Part shown: in pieces, positions 25,120-34,185 of the stretch
Layout: each line of letters opens with the position of its first letter
Position numbering within the stretch: position 1 is the first letter of the stretch
From: JBGPTK01 sp963797765
GTDB lineage: Bacteria; Acidobacteriota; Terriglobia; Acidiferrales; UBA7541
Direction of reading: 5' to 3'
Assembly (NCBI GenBank): GCA_963797765.1
Contig: CAWCQU010000002.1
Location: 1,550,001 to 1,614,000 of the forward strand
DNA length: 64,000 bases
The notes under the pieces: model-generated
The model's input: only the letters and a program-made list of their open reading frames with translations
Databases searched by the model: none
Told to the model about the DNA's origin: nothing
Program-made: the position numbers and the translations under genes

Positions 25120-25656
25120 ATGCCCGAAGGAAAAGGACTTTTAATCGTTTACACCGGCCCCGGCAAGGGCAAGACCACTTGCGCCCTGGGCACCGCGTTT
25201 CGCGCGGTTGGACAAGGCCTGCGCGTAATGATGGTGCAGTTCATCAAGGGCTCGTGGCATTATGGTGAGCTTGACGCCGCCGCCATGCTGGGCCCGGATA
25301 AATTCGAAATAAAGCCAATGGGGCGCGGCTTTGTGAAGGTGGGCGGCGCGGAAACCGACCCGGAGGATTTGCGCTTGTGCCAGGAAGCATGGGAATTCGG
25401 CCGGGAACAAATTTACGGCGGGAAGTACGATCTGGTGGTCCTGGACGAAATCAATTATGTGATCAGCTACAAAATGCTCGATCCCGATCAAGTCGTATCC
25501 GCCCTCGCGGCGCGCCCGGAGCGCGTACACGTAATCTGCACGGGACGCAACGCGCACCCAAAGTTGGTGGAACAGGCGGACCTGGTGACGGAGATGCGCG
25601 AGGTGAAGCATCCTTACACCAAGGGAATTCTGGCCCAGCGAGGCATCGATTATTGA
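25120..25656 (+). CDS. cobO: Cob(I)yrinic acid a,c-diamide adenosyltransferase
   Basis: 178 aa from the ATG at 25120; upstream in-frame codons run into the repeat pair and are rejected. The P-loop GPGKGKTT sits near the N-terminus, followed by VMMVQFIKGSWHYGELDAA and VVLDEINYVISYKML, the CobA/CobO/BtuR signature. It transfers the adenosyl group of ATP to Co(I) of corrinoids to give coenzyme B12 forms. The end, HPYTKGILAQRGIDY, is typical. No cobalamin genes lie next to it, but B12 dependence fits a propionyl-CoA route (carboxylase at 37.7-43.3 kb). Confidence 0.92.
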   Translation: MPEGKGLLIVYTGPGKGKTTCALGTAFRAVGQGLRVMMVQFIKGSWHYGELDAAAMLGPDKFEIKPMGRGFVKVGGAETDPEDLRLCQEAWEFGREQIYGGKYDLVVLDEINYVISYKMLDPDQVVSALAARPERVHVICTGRNAHPKLVEQADLVTEMREVKHPYTKGILAQRGIDY

Positions 25657-25782
25657 TTTATCATCCTGAAATCGGCTCAAGTAGAGGGCGCGCAAAGATC
25701 AATTCAAATTTTAAACATGGAGGCGCGCTGGCAGCTTCGATCGAAGTTTCCAGCTTCCAGCCTCCAGCATCGAGCTTCCAGA

Positions 25783-26634
25783 ATGGCCTGGTTTAAACGA
25801 GAAAAACGAGCGATCGATTCCGCGGTGCCAAGTGAAGAGCGCCGTGTTCGCACCGAAGGACTGTGGATCAAGTGCGAAACTTGCCGCGCCATCATCTGGA
25901 AAAAAGACCTCGAGGACAACTGGCAAGTCTGCCCGAAATGCGATTACCACTTCCGTCTGGATTCCAAGCGGCGGCTGGAATTGCTCCTCGATGACGGCAA
26001 GTGGACCGAGCACGACGCGCAATTGTTTTCGTCCGATCCACTCGAGTTCGTGGACACCAAACCTTACAAACAACGTCTGGAATCGACACGGAAGAAACTG
26101 GGCATGTCCGATGCGATTCTGACCGTCGAAGGGAAATTGAGCGGGCGGCCCATCGTGTGCTGCTCAATGGAATTCGGTTTCATTGGCGGTTCGATGGGCG
26201 CGGTGGTCGGCGAGAAGGTGACGCGCGCGATTGAAATGTCCATGGCCCAGAAAAAACCGCTCGTGGTGGTTTCCTGTTCGGGCGGCGCTCGGATGATGGA
26301 AGGCACAGTCAGCCTGATGCAATTGGCAAAAGTGTCGGCGGCGCTCGGCCGGCTCGATGAGGCCCGCATACCGTTCATTTCGCTGCTCACCGATCCTACG
26401 ACGGGCGGCGTCACGGCCAGCTACGCCATGCTGGGCGATTTGAATATTGCCGAGCCGGGCGCGCTGATCGGTTTCGCCGGACCTCGCGTAATCGAACAAA
26501 CCATTCGCCAGAAGCTGCCCGAAGGTTTCCAGCGCGCGGAATTTTTGCTGGAACACGGATTTCTTGACGCTGTCGTTCCCCGCAAAGAACTGAAGAACTA
26601 TATCGCCACCGCATTGGATTTCTTCCTGAATTAG
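25783..26634 (+). CDS. accD: Acetyl-CoA carboxylase carboxyltransferase subunit beta
   Basis: 283 aa. The zinc finger CETC...CPKC near the N-terminus and the crotonase-like core (CSMEFGFIGGSMGAVVGEKVTRAIE, SCSGGARMMEG, TTGGVTASYAMLGD, IGFAGPRVIEQTI) are diagnostic. It pairs with AccA, not seen here, to carboxylate acetyl-CoA for fatty acid synthesis. The start at 25783 gives MAWFKREK, typical of the family. The leader contains several CTTCCAG repeats (25748-25781). folC follows 12 bp later, as in many bacteria. Confidence 0.95.
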   Translation: MAWFKREKRAIDSAVPSEERRVRTEGLWIKCETCRAIIWKKDLEDNWQVCPKCDYHFRLDSKRRLELLLDDGKWTEHDAQLFSSDPLEFVDTKPYKQRLESTRKKLGMSDAILTVEGKLSGRPIVCCSMEFGFIGGSMGAVVGEKVTRAIEMSMAQKKPLVVVSCSGGARMMEGTVSLMQLAKVSAALGRLDEARIPFISLLTDPTTGGVTASYAMLGDLNIAEPGALIGFAGPRVIEQTIRQKLPEGFQRAEFLLEHGFLDAVVPRKELKNYIATALDFFLN

Positions 26635-26646
26635 GCCGAGTCCCGC

Positions 26647-27996
26647 ATGAACTACGATCAGGCAGTCCGCTATTTGCTGACGCTGGGCAAGGAACTCTCC
26701 GCACCGCAACAAGCGCGCGTCCAGAAATTTGATCTCACAAACATATCCATTCTTTCGGAATCCCTCGGTTGGCCGCACCGTGGCTCTCCGTGTGTGCACA
26801 TCGCCGGAACAAACGGAAAGGGTTCCACCGCCGCCATGCTGGATTCCATTTTGCGTGCTGCGGGTTTGCGCGCCGGGCTCTACACATCTCCGCATCTCGA
26901 GCGCATCAACGAAAGGATTCGCATTGCGGGAGAAGATATTTCTGATGCGCGCTTCGCTGAATCATTCACGCGAGTGGAAACGCATATTGAAGCGTTGATG
27001 GCTTCCGGCGACTTGGCGGCGCACCCAACTTTTTTCGAGTGCCTTACCGCAGCCGCATACGATGCCTTCGCGAAAGCCGAAATTGATTTCGCGGTTTACG
27101 AAGTGGGAATGGGCGGGCGGCTGGACGCCACAAACATTGTGACGCCCGAAGTGGCGGTGATCACGCAGATCGATTTCGATCACGAGGCTTACCTGGGACA
27201 TTCCATCGAAGAAATCGCCGGTGAAAAGGCCGGCATCATCAAACCGGGCGGATGGGTGGTGAGTTCGGTGGAACGTCCGGAAGCTCGAACGGTGATTGCC
27301 CGCCGCGCAGCCAAGATGGATGCGCGGCTGGTTGAAATCGACACAAATTTTGAAACTGAAGACGTCCACGCCAAAGACGGCTGCTACAGCGCAATCGTCT
27401 CGCCAGCCCACTCAAGCAAGAAAATCGCAATCAACTTGCACTTACCCGGCCGCTTCCAGTTAAGAAATGCTCTGGCCGCCGTCGCCACCGCAAGGCTCCT
27501 GGCCCAGCGCGGCTTTCCCCTCGACGATGATTCAATTGCGCGCGGCTTGGCGGATGCCCGCTGGCCGGGCCGTCTCGAACGCCTCGCTACAAATCCAGCG
27601 CTTTATCTTGATGGCTCGCACAATCCGGCAGGGGCGCGGGAGCTTCTCGCGTTCTGGAATGAGCACCTGCAAACGCGCAAAATCTTTCTCATCTACGGCG
27701 CGATGCGCGATAAAGCCGTGGACGAAATTGCCGGCCTGCTTTTCCCACGAGCGGACACCGTAATTCTCACCGAGCCGCGCCAATCGCGCGCCATCAGCGC
27801 CGAAGTGCTCCGCGAAATCACGCAGCATCACGCGCAAAATATCGAAGTCCTGTCCGATCCCGTACAGGCATTGGATCGAGTGTTCGATCTCGCACACCCG
27901 GACGATGCTATTTTCGTTACCGGTTCGCTCTATCTTGTCGGCGACTTGCGTAAAGTTGGGCTCGATCGCGCTGTCGCGGCAAATTTGCACATCTAG
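26647..27996 (+). CDS. folC: Bifunctional dihydrofolate/folylpolyglutamate synthase
   Basis: 449 aa, a Mur-ligase-type ATP enzyme. GTNGKGSTAAML is the P-loop, YTSPHLERINERI the folate-binding loop, YEVGMGGRLDATNIV and ITQIDFDHEAYLG the metal and ATP region, and DGSHNPAGA the C-terminal domain signature. It adds glutamates to folates. It is probably transcribed with accD (12-bp gap). All motifs are intact. Confidence 0.95.
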   Translation: MNYDQAVRYLLTLGKELSAPQQARVQKFDLTNISILSESLGWPHRGSPCVHIAGTNGKGSTAAMLDSILRAAGLRAGLYTSPHLERINERIRIAGEDISDARFAESFTRVETHIEALMASGDLAAHPTFFECLTAAAYDAFAKAEIDFAVYEVGMGGRLDATNIVTPEVAVITQIDFDHEAYLGHSIEEIAGEKAGIIKPGGWVVSSVERPEARTVIARRAAKMDARLVEIDTNFETEDVHAKDGCYSAIVSPAHSSKKIAINLHLPGRFQLRNALAAVATARLLAQRGFPLDDDSIARGLADARWPGRLERLATNPALYLDGSHNPAGARELLAFWNEHLQTRKIFLIYGAMRDKAVDEIAGLLFPRADTVILTEPRQSRAISAEVLREITQHHAQNIEVLSDPVQALDRVFDLAHPDDAIFVTGSLYLVGDLRKVGLDRAVAANLHI

Positions 27997-28226
27997 CCTC
28001 TACGTTAAATCATCTTCCATTTTTCAAAGGCTGCACCAAAATGTGGCAATTATGCATTTCGTGCCATTCGCGAACATGCGCACACTGTCCACGCCCGGAC
28101 ACAAAACAATTTTCGGCGTGAAGCACGAATGATTTTGTTCAATCAGGCATAAGTCATTCAATTTTTGCTGCCTGGCGAGCAACGCTTTTTAGAAAGCGGC
28201 GTCTAAGGAATCAGTAGGAGGTCTAT

Positions 28227-28790
28227 ATGACGCGCGAAGAACGATGGCGAAAAATCGATGCATTTGGCCGCGCGCCACAGGCATTGTCGGCCGCGCTCCG
28301 CCAATTTCCAAAGAAAATGTGGCTCTATAAACCGCAGGCTGACGCCTGGAGCATCCACGAAATTATTTTGCACCTGGCAGACAGTGAAGCGAACGGCTAC
28401 ATCCGCTGCCGCCGGCTGATCGCGGAACCCGGAAAGCAGGTTCTGGCTTACGATCACGAAGCCTGGGCCGGCGCGCTCGGCTACTCCCATCAAAGCACCA
28501 AACAAGCTTTGGATTTGTTCCGCCGTATGCGCATGATGACCTACCAACTGCTCGTCGCGGTTCCCGAGTTGGTGTGGGCGAACACAGTCGAGCATCCGGA
28601 AATGGGCACGATCAGCCTGGAACAGTGGCTGGAGATTCACGAAAGCCAGGTTCCCCAGCGCCTCGAACAAATGAAACGAAATTACGATATCTGGTTCGAA
28701 ACTCATCCGCCCCGGCGGCCGGCAACCAGGCGCCAAAAAGGCGTGCCCCCGGCTGGCACGCGGCTGATTTCGCTGAACGCAACGTTGTAG
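28227..28790 (+). CDS. DinB-superfamily protein
   Basis: 187 aa with a strong AGGAGG site before the ATG. WSIHEIILHLADSEANGYIRCRRL is the first helical metal-site region of the DinB four-helix-bundle fold, and SLEQWLEIHESQVPQRLEQM supplies the later histidine. Members include metal-dependent thiol transferases such as BstA and many of unknown function. A basic C-terminal tail (PPRRPATRRQKG) follows. It stands alone, with 230 bp of non-coding sequence before it. A second DinB-type gene, broken, lies in the island at 49090. Confidence 0.75.
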   Translation: MTREERWRKIDAFGRAPQALSAALRQFPKKMWLYKPQADAWSIHEIILHLADSEANGYIRCRRLIAEPGKQVLAYDHEAWAGALGYSHQSTKQALDLFRRMRMMTYQLLVAVPELVWANTVEHPEMGTISLEQWLEIHESQVPQRLEQMKRNYDIWFETHPPRRPATRRQKGVPPAGTRLISLNATL

Positions 28791-28880
28791 GCTGAAGATA
28801 CTTCAGGAAGCCAGGACCTGTAAGCTTTCGATATCCCGCAACCCTCATTGTGTTGCCGCATTTGTGCGCCCGGTGGTAGG

Positions 28881-29648
28881 ATGAATATCCCAATGGCCGG
28901 CGAGAACCAAATTCGACCATCTGTCGGTATTCCCTATCGCACTACAAATGAAGAGGTTACTGGCGACCGGCTGAAATATGAGATGTATACCCGCGCGGTG
29001 CAGGAAGCGGGCGGCGATCCGGTGGAGATTTCGCTTACCCTTTCCCACAGCGAACTGCAGCACGCAGCACGATCACTCTATGCCATCGTTCTTCCCGGAA
29101 GCCCGGCGGATGTGAATCCTTCGCTTTACCACGCCCAACGCCACTTAAGAACCGCCGAAGATGACGAAGAACGGGAACGAACTGATTTCACTCTGTTGGA
29201 ACACGCTTACGGCGCAGGCAAGCCGATTCTGGCCATCTGCTACGGGATTCAGTCGCTGAACGTGTTCCGAGGCGGTTCGCTGATCCAAGACATTGCGACG
29301 GAAAGTTGGAGCAAGATCCAGCATCCCTGGGAAAACTCGAAGGGCGGCGCGCCAGAGCCACATCATAAGGTCGTGATCGAAAGCGGAACACGCCTGGCGC
29401 AACTAGCCGGAGCGACGGAGGCACAGGTCAATAGCTCGCATCATCAGGCGATCCGCGAACCCGGCCGGGACTTGCATATCGTGGCGCGGGCGCCGGATGG
29501 CATCATCGAAGCAGTGGAAGGAACCGGAACGACGAATTGGATCGTGGGCGTGCAGTGGCACCCGGAGCGCATGCCGTCCGATCCGCTAGCCCGATCGCTC
29601 TTTCGCGAGTTGGTCGCTGCCGCCCGGGCAGCGCACGTCCGCACCTGA
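28881..29648 (+). CDS. Gamma-glutamyl-gamma-aminobutyrate hydrolase family (class I amidotransferase-like)
   Basis: 255 aa from the ATG at 28881 (GGTGGTAGG upstream). The nucleophile elbow is PILAICYGIQSLNVFRGGSLIQDI, with cysteine in ICYGIQ, and VGVQWHPERM supplies the His and Glu of the triad. This is the peptidase C26/PuuD-like group, which cleaves gamma-glutamyl amides such as gamma-glutamyl-GABA. No putrescine-degradation genes are nearby, so the substrate is not settled. Confidence 0.85.
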   Translation: MNIPMAGENQIRPSVGIPYRTTNEEVTGDRLKYEMYTRAVQEAGGDPVEISLTLSHSELQHAARSLYAIVLPGSPADVNPSLYHAQRHLRTAEDDEERERTDFTLLEHAYGAGKPILAICYGIQSLNVFRGGSLIQDIATESWSKIQHPWENSKGGAPEPHHKVVIESGTRLAQLAGATEAQVNSSHHQAIREPGRDLHIVARAPDGIIEAVEGTGTTNWIVGVQWHPERMPSDPLARSLFRELVAAARAAHVRT

Positions 29649-29751
29649 GACGAGCGAACGGCAAGTTGGGCTTATCCGCGCCAGCATGGTAGGCTTCCAC
29701 TCATAATTTCCAGGTTTTCTTTTATATGTTTCTAAATGCTTCGGGGGTTCC

Positions 29752-30516
29752 ATGATTTCTCTTGCAGGCAAGGCAGCGGTGATCACCGGAGGATCGCGCG
29801 GCATCGGCGCGGCAGCCGTCAAGCTATTCGCGCAGGCCGGCGCGGATGTTGTGTTCAGCTACAATCGCAGCCGCGACGCCGCCGGACAGGTGGAACAGGA
29901 AGCGCGCAAGCACGGAACTCGCGTCGAAATGTTGAAAGCGGACCTGAGCCGGATGGCGGATGCCAAGAAATTGATCCAGTTTGCCGCCGACCGTTTGGGC
30001 CGTTTGGACATCCTGGTGGCAAACGCGGGCATCTGGAACGTCGAGGATTTGCCGATCGAAAAAATGACCGAGCGCGAGTGGGACGAAATGATGCGCGTCA
30101 ATCTAAAAAGCATCTACGCGGTGGCCCACTATGCAGTGCCTCATATGATCGCGCAACGCTCCGGACGGATCATCGCCATCAGCTCAACCGCGGGGCAGCG
30201 AGGCGAAGCGTTCCACTCGCACTATGCCGCCACCAAGGGCGGGACGATCAGCTTTGTGAAGGCGCTTTCCACTGAGCTTGCCCGGCACAACATTTTGGTG
30301 AATTGCGTGGCCCCCGGATGGGTGGATACGGACATGTCCAAACCCGTGCTGGATACGAAAGCCGGCCGCAAGTTCGCGCACGGGCAAATTCCCCTGGGGC
30401 GAGCGGCTACCCCTGAAGAAGTGGCCGGACCGATTCTATTTCTCGCTTCCGATCTTGCAACCTTCATGACCGGCGAAATCGTCAATGTGAATGGAGGTTC
30501 CGTCCTGTGCGGCTAA
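29752..30516 (+). CDS. Short-chain dehydrogenase/reductase (FabG-like)
   Basis: 254 aa. ITGGSRGIGAAAVKLFA is the dinucleotide-binding TGxxxGIG motif, NAGIWN the structural NAG motif, and SSTAGQ...HYAATKGG holds the Ser-Tyr-x3-Lys catalytic set. The tail FMTGEIVNVNGGSVLCG is typical of 3-oxoacyl-ACP reductases, but many SDRs with other substrates share it. Its end overlaps the start of the next gene by 10 bp, so the two are probably co-transcribed. Confidence 0.85.
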   Translation: MISLAGKAAVITGGSRGIGAAAVKLFAQAGADVVFSYNRSRDAAGQVEQEARKHGTRVEMLKADLSRMADAKKLIQFAADRLGRLDILVANAGIWNVEDLPIEKMTEREWDEMMRVNLKSIYAVAHYAVPHMIAQRSGRIIAISSTAGQRGEAFHSHYAATKGGTISFVKALSTELARHNILVNCVAPGWVDTDMSKPVLDTKAGRKFAHGQIPLGRAATPEEVAGPILFLASDLATFMTGEIVNVNGGSVLCG

Positions 30517-31364
30517 TTCGACCACTCATTCCGGGTTTGCTGCTGCTGGCAAGCCTGTTGTTTGTCCGCGGCGCAAATTCACAAGATCCGCAAATCATGA
30601 TGCCGGCGGAAAGCGCGGCGAAAGCCAAGCAGTTGCTGCAGCAAACCATCCAGGCCATGGGCGGCGATGCCTATCTGAATGTTCAAGACGTAATCATCAA
30701 CGGCCGCCTGGGCCAGTTCGGCCATTCCGGCGACCTCACCGGCTACGTCGTTTTTTGGGATTACAACAAGCTGCCCGATAAAAATCTTACCGAGTATGGC
30801 GGGAAGCGCAACATCGTCGAATCCTACAACGGCGACAAAGGCTGGACCATGGATCGCGGCGGCGTCTCCGAAATGCCGGAAGGCACCATCGAGCAGCACC
30901 AGGAAGATTTGAAAACGGATTTGGACATGATCCTCCGCTACCGCATCAAGGAACCCGGAATGTCCTTCCGCTACGCCGGCACCGACGTAGTTGAGCTAAA
31001 ACAAGTGGACTGGGTCGAGCTGTCCGATGGCGAAGGCCGCACCATCCGACTCGCTCTCGCTCAATCCACCCACATGCCCATCCAGGAACGAGTGGAAACG
31101 CGCGATCCCACCTATCACACGCGCACCGTCCAAACCACTTTCTTTTCGAACTATCATCCCATTCAGGGAATCCAATCCCCTTTCCAAATTTCCAGGGAAC
31201 GGAACGGCCAAAAAATCTTCCAGGCCTTCTTCGACGACTTCAAATACAACACCACCATGAACGACATGATGTTCACCAGGCAGGAACTGGAAAACCGCTT
31301 CGCCCAGATGAAAGACAAATACAAAGGCGACAAAAAACAAAAGCAAGACAAAGAAAAAGACTAA
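30507..31364 (+). CDS. Secreted protein of unknown function (LolA-like shape)
   Basis: 285 aa with a GTG start chosen because GGAGG lies 9 bp upstream and a signal peptide follows (LIRPLIPGLLLLASLLFVRGANSQ). The mature protein alternates short strands (VVFWDYNKLPDKNLTEYGGKRNIVESYNGDKGW) reminiscent of outer-membrane lipoprotein-carrier-like folds, and ends in a highly charged tail (KDKYKGDKKQKQDKEKD). There is no lipobox. It overlaps the SDR gene. The family comparison is by eye only. Confidence 0.65.
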   Translation: MRLIRPLIPGLLLLASLLFVRGANSQDPQIMMPAESAAKAKQLLQQTIQAMGGDAYLNVQDVIINGRLGQFGHSGDLTGYVVFWDYNKLPDKNLTEYGGKRNIVESYNGDKGWTMDRGGVSEMPEGTIEQHQEDLKTDLDMILRYRIKEPGMSFRYAGTDVVELKQVDWVELSDGEGRTIRLALAQSTHMPIQERVETRDPTYHTRTVQTTFFSNYHPIQGIQSPFQISRERNGQKIFQAFFDDFKYNTTMNDMMFTRQELENRFAQMKDKYKGDKKQKQDKEKD

Positions 31365-31388
31365 TCCTATTTCCCCGTCATTCTTTCT

Positions 31389-31420
31389 GCGCTCTCAGCG
31401 CCTCTGCGGTAAAATCTTTT
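31389..31420. repeat. Dispersed repeat family B, copy 3 (shortened)
   Basis: GCTCTCAGCG followed by CCTCTGCGGTAAAATCTTTT: the right half of the family B element seen at 3169. Confidence 0.5.
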
Positions 31421-32094
31421 CCTCTTGACTTCATAGTTATCTTTATGGTAAACATTGATATGAGAGAATGCGTTAAGAATCTCCAATCACCACCCCAGGG
31501 CGCCCTTCTCCCCTCGGCATCGCACTACGCAGAATGTCCTGTCCCTTCCGGCCCGCATAATTCTGCGACACTCGGAAATGGTTTGCCGGAAACAATTTCA
31601 AACCAAAAACACTGTATTTCTAATCGCCAATGCAATTCATAGTCAAAATCACCCAACCCATAGAAAAATCAATGAGTTACAAAATCCTAATCGCTCCTAT
31701 ATCGTGCATTCGCAACCCTCTGTTTTGCCGGCCGCTTTTGCCCTCGATTTTGAATTTCCGGCCCTCTCCGGGTGCCTCATCCTTCCCAGCCTCACCGGGA
31801 AGGGTGGGGATTTCGGTTTCTCCTACACATGCAGAAGAAATCGAAGCGTGGACACTCGCCGGAATGCAATTATTTCGAACTAACCCCGACGAACCCCATG
31901 TCGAATTTTTCTCCCAAGACGTTGCATCCGGTCTTGCAGGGGCCGGCTTCAGTTTACCCGGAGCCCCGAAGAGCCGCGGCCCCTGGAATCGTCGACTTCA
32001 TGAACGCCAGGAACTAGAAAGCACCGTTAACCCGCCGCGATCCGAGCCCATGACGCATCTGCGAGTGCGGGTAGCTGCAAAACCGACTGCTTGT
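31421..32094. other. 674-bp region without a recognisable gene
   Basis: The first 300 bp are noticeably more A/T-rich than the neighbourhood (for example 31560-31720). Open frames here, including one that runs into hslV in frame, show no codon pattern, start signal or family motif. I see no tRNA, terminator or clear repeat apart from the family B copy at its left edge. Confidence 0.5.
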
Positions 32095-32100
32095 TATAAT
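32095..32100 (+). promoter_or_regulatory. Probable -10 box of hslVU
   Basis: A perfect TATAAT ends 6 bp before the ATG at 32107. Transcription would be expected to start at or next to that ATG, so the hslV message may be leaderless. No clear -35 is visible. Confidence 0.45.
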
Positions 32101-32106
32101 GGTGGG

Positions 32107-32715
32107 ATGCGGATGACACGAAAGTTCAACAGAGAGACCGGCGCTCCGGTTCGCGTACGGAGTGCGGCATCGACGGAAGAATCGCCACGCGTGCGAAGCA
32201 CCACCATTTTGTGCGTGCGGCGCGACGGCAAAGTGGTGATGGCGGGTGACGGCCAGGTGACGGTGGGTGAAGGCGTGATGAAGCACAACGCCAAAAAAAT
32301 CCGGCGCTTGTTCAGCGATAAAATCGTGGCCGGATTCGCCGGCAGCACCGCGGATGCCCTGTCGCTATTCAGCCGCTTCGAAAACAAATTGCAGGAATAT
32401 CATGGGAACCTGCCGCGGGCGGCGGTGGAGCTTTCAAAAGAATGGCGCACGGACCGCTTGCTCCGGCACCTGGATGCCATGTTGCTGGTTGCGGACGCAA
32501 AGTCCACGTTTCTTCTTTCCGGCCGCGGCGACGTGATTGAACCGGACGACGGGCTTTGCGCGATCGGCTCCGGCGGACCGTTTGCGCTTGCGGCGGCCCG
32601 GGCACTGGCCAAGCATACCAAGCTGGGAGCGAAGGAAATTGCGATGGAAGCGATGAAGATCGCCAGCGAAATTTGTATTTTTACCAACGACCATTTTTCG
32701 GTCGAAGAATTATAG
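32107..32715 (+). CDS. hslV: ATP-dependent protease subunit HslV with N-terminal propeptide
   Basis: 202 aa. The mature enzyme should begin at T32 in RSTTILCVRRDGKVVMAGDGQ, the catalytic N-terminal threonine of this proteasome-like peptidase. GEGVMKHNAKKIRRL, FAGSTADALSLFSRFE and CAIGSGGPFALAAARAL complete the fold. In most bacteria only the initiator Met precedes the threonine; here 31 residues do if the ATG at 32107 is used (32113 is also possible). A GTG at 32191 would give only a 3-residue leader but has no ribosome binding site. hslU follows 35 bp later. Confidence 0.9.
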   Translation: MRMTRKFNRETGAPVRVRSAASTEESPRVRSTTILCVRRDGKVVMAGDGQVTVGEGVMKHNAKKIRRLFSDKIVAGFAGSTADALSLFSRFENKLQEYHGNLPRAAVELSKEWRTDRLLRHLDAMLLVADAKSTFLLSGRGDVIEPDDGLCAIGSGGPFALAAARALAKHTKLGAKEIAMEAMKIASEICIFTNDHFSVEEL

Positions 32716-32750
32716 AGCGAGGATTCGTGAACAACGGCAAGGACAAACCG

Positions 32751-34169
32751 ATGGCTCTTTTTCTTCCTGGCGAATCGCAAGAACCGGAACCGGAGGCAGT
32801 ACCCTCCTTTGACGAACTCACTCCGCGGGAAATCGTGGTGGAGCTCGACAAATACATCGTGGGCCAAAACGCGGCTAAGCGCGCTGTGGCGGTGGCTTTG
32901 CGCAATCGCGTGCGGCGGCAAAAATTGCAGCCCGAGCTGGCGGAAGAAATCCTGCCGAAGAATATTTTGATGATCGGACCCACCGGAGTGGGCAAGACGG
33001 AAATTGCCCGGCGGCTGGCGCGCCTGGCGGGCTGTCCCTTCGTAAAAGTAGAAGCCTCGAAATACACCGAAGTGGGATACGTGGGCCGCGACGTGGAATC
33101 CATGGTGCGCGACCTGGTGGAAGTCTCGATCGACATGGTCCGCGAAGAAAAGCTGGACGAAGTGGCGGAGCGCGCCGAGCAGGCCGCTGAGGAGCGGGTG
33201 CTCGACTTATTGTTGCCATCCACTCCGCCTACATTCGAAACCGTCGGCGCTCCCAATGCCACAACGGATGCGCAAAAGCGCGAGGCCGCTCAACGCACGC
33301 GCGAAAAACTTCGCGCTCAATTGCGCGAAGGAAAGCTCGACCAGCGCATGGTGGAAGTGGAAGTTCGCGAGCGCTCGATGCCGGCCTTCGAAATCATCTC
33401 GAATCAGGGCATCGAGGAAATGGACATCAATGTGAAGGACATGCTTTCCGGCATGTTCGGCCAGCAAAAGAAGAAACGGAAAATGACGGTCGCCGAGGCT
33501 TTTGATTACCTGATTCAAGAGGAAGAAAACCGGCTTTTGGATATGGACCAGGTAACGCGGATCTCTGTGGATCGCGTCGAGCAGATGGGAATTTTATTCA
33601 TCGATGAAATCGACAAAATTGCCGGGCGCGAAGCCGGCCATGGACCTGATGTTTCGCGCGAAGGCGTGCAACGCGATATCCTGCCGATCGTCGAAGGCAC
33701 CACGGTGAATACGCGTTACGGCATGGTGCGTACCGAACACATACTGTTTATCGCCGCGGGCGCGTTCCACACCACCAAGCCTTCTGACCTGATCCCGGAA
33801 TTGCAAGGACGCTTTCCAATCCGCGTGGAACTCAGTTCGTTGACAGAAGCGGATTTCGTGCGGATTCTCACCGAGCCGAAAACCGCTCTGATCAAGCAAT
33901 ATATCGCCCTGCTGGATACGGAAGCCGTGAAGTTGAGCTTCAGCGAGGACGGCGTGGCCTCCATCGCGCAATTTGCCGCTCGAGTGAACGAACAGACCGA
34001 AAACATCGGCGCCCGGCGCCTGCATACCATCCTCGAAAAAGTGCTCGAGGAAATTTCTTTCGATGCACCTGACCTGAAAAAGAAAACGATCAAGATCGAC
34101 GCCGCGTATGTGCAGAAACAGCTCGCTTCGATCGTGAAAGATCAGGATTTGAGCCGGTATATCTTGTAG
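32751..34169 (+). CDS. hslU: ATP-dependent protease ATPase subunit HslU
   Basis: 472 aa from the ATG at 32751, preceded by AAGGA with 7-bp spacing; a GTG at 32727 is the alternative. LTPREIVVELDKYIVGQ is the family opening, GPTGVGKTEIARRLA the Walker A, LFIDEIDKIAGREAG the Walker B, and DVSREGVQRDILPIVEG follows. The I domain lies about residues 110-230. HslU is the AAA+ hexamer that unfolds substrates for HslV. The C-terminal residues that insert into HslV (LSRYIL) are present. Confidence 0.95.
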   Translation: MALFLPGESQEPEPEAVPSFDELTPREIVVELDKYIVGQNAAKRAVAVALRNRVRRQKLQPELAEEILPKNILMIGPTGVGKTEIARRLARLAGCPFVKVEASKYTEVGYVGRDVESMVRDLVEVSIDMVREEKLDEVAERAEQAAEERVLDLLLPSTPPTFETVGAPNATTDAQKREAAQRTREKLRAQLREGKLDQRMVEVEVRERSMPAFEIISNQGIEEMDINVKDMLSGMFGQQKKKRKMTVAEAFDYLIQEEENRLLDMDQVTRISVDRVEQMGILFIDEIDKIAGREAGHGPDVSREGVQRDILPIVEGTTVNTRYGMVRTEHILFIAAGAFHTTKPSDLIPELQGRFPIRVELSSLTEADFVRILTEPKTALIKQYIALLDTEAVKLSFSEDGVASIAQFAARVNEQTENIGARRLHTILEKVLEEISFDAPDLKKKTIKIDAAYVQKQLASIVKDQDLSRYIL

Positions 34170-34185
34170 ATAATGGAATGGAAGG

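Noticed and set aside
31630..32106. A long N-terminal extension of hslV
   Set aside because: The first 159 codons have no coding character, cross the AT-rich gap and precede a TATAAT; HslV never has such an extension.
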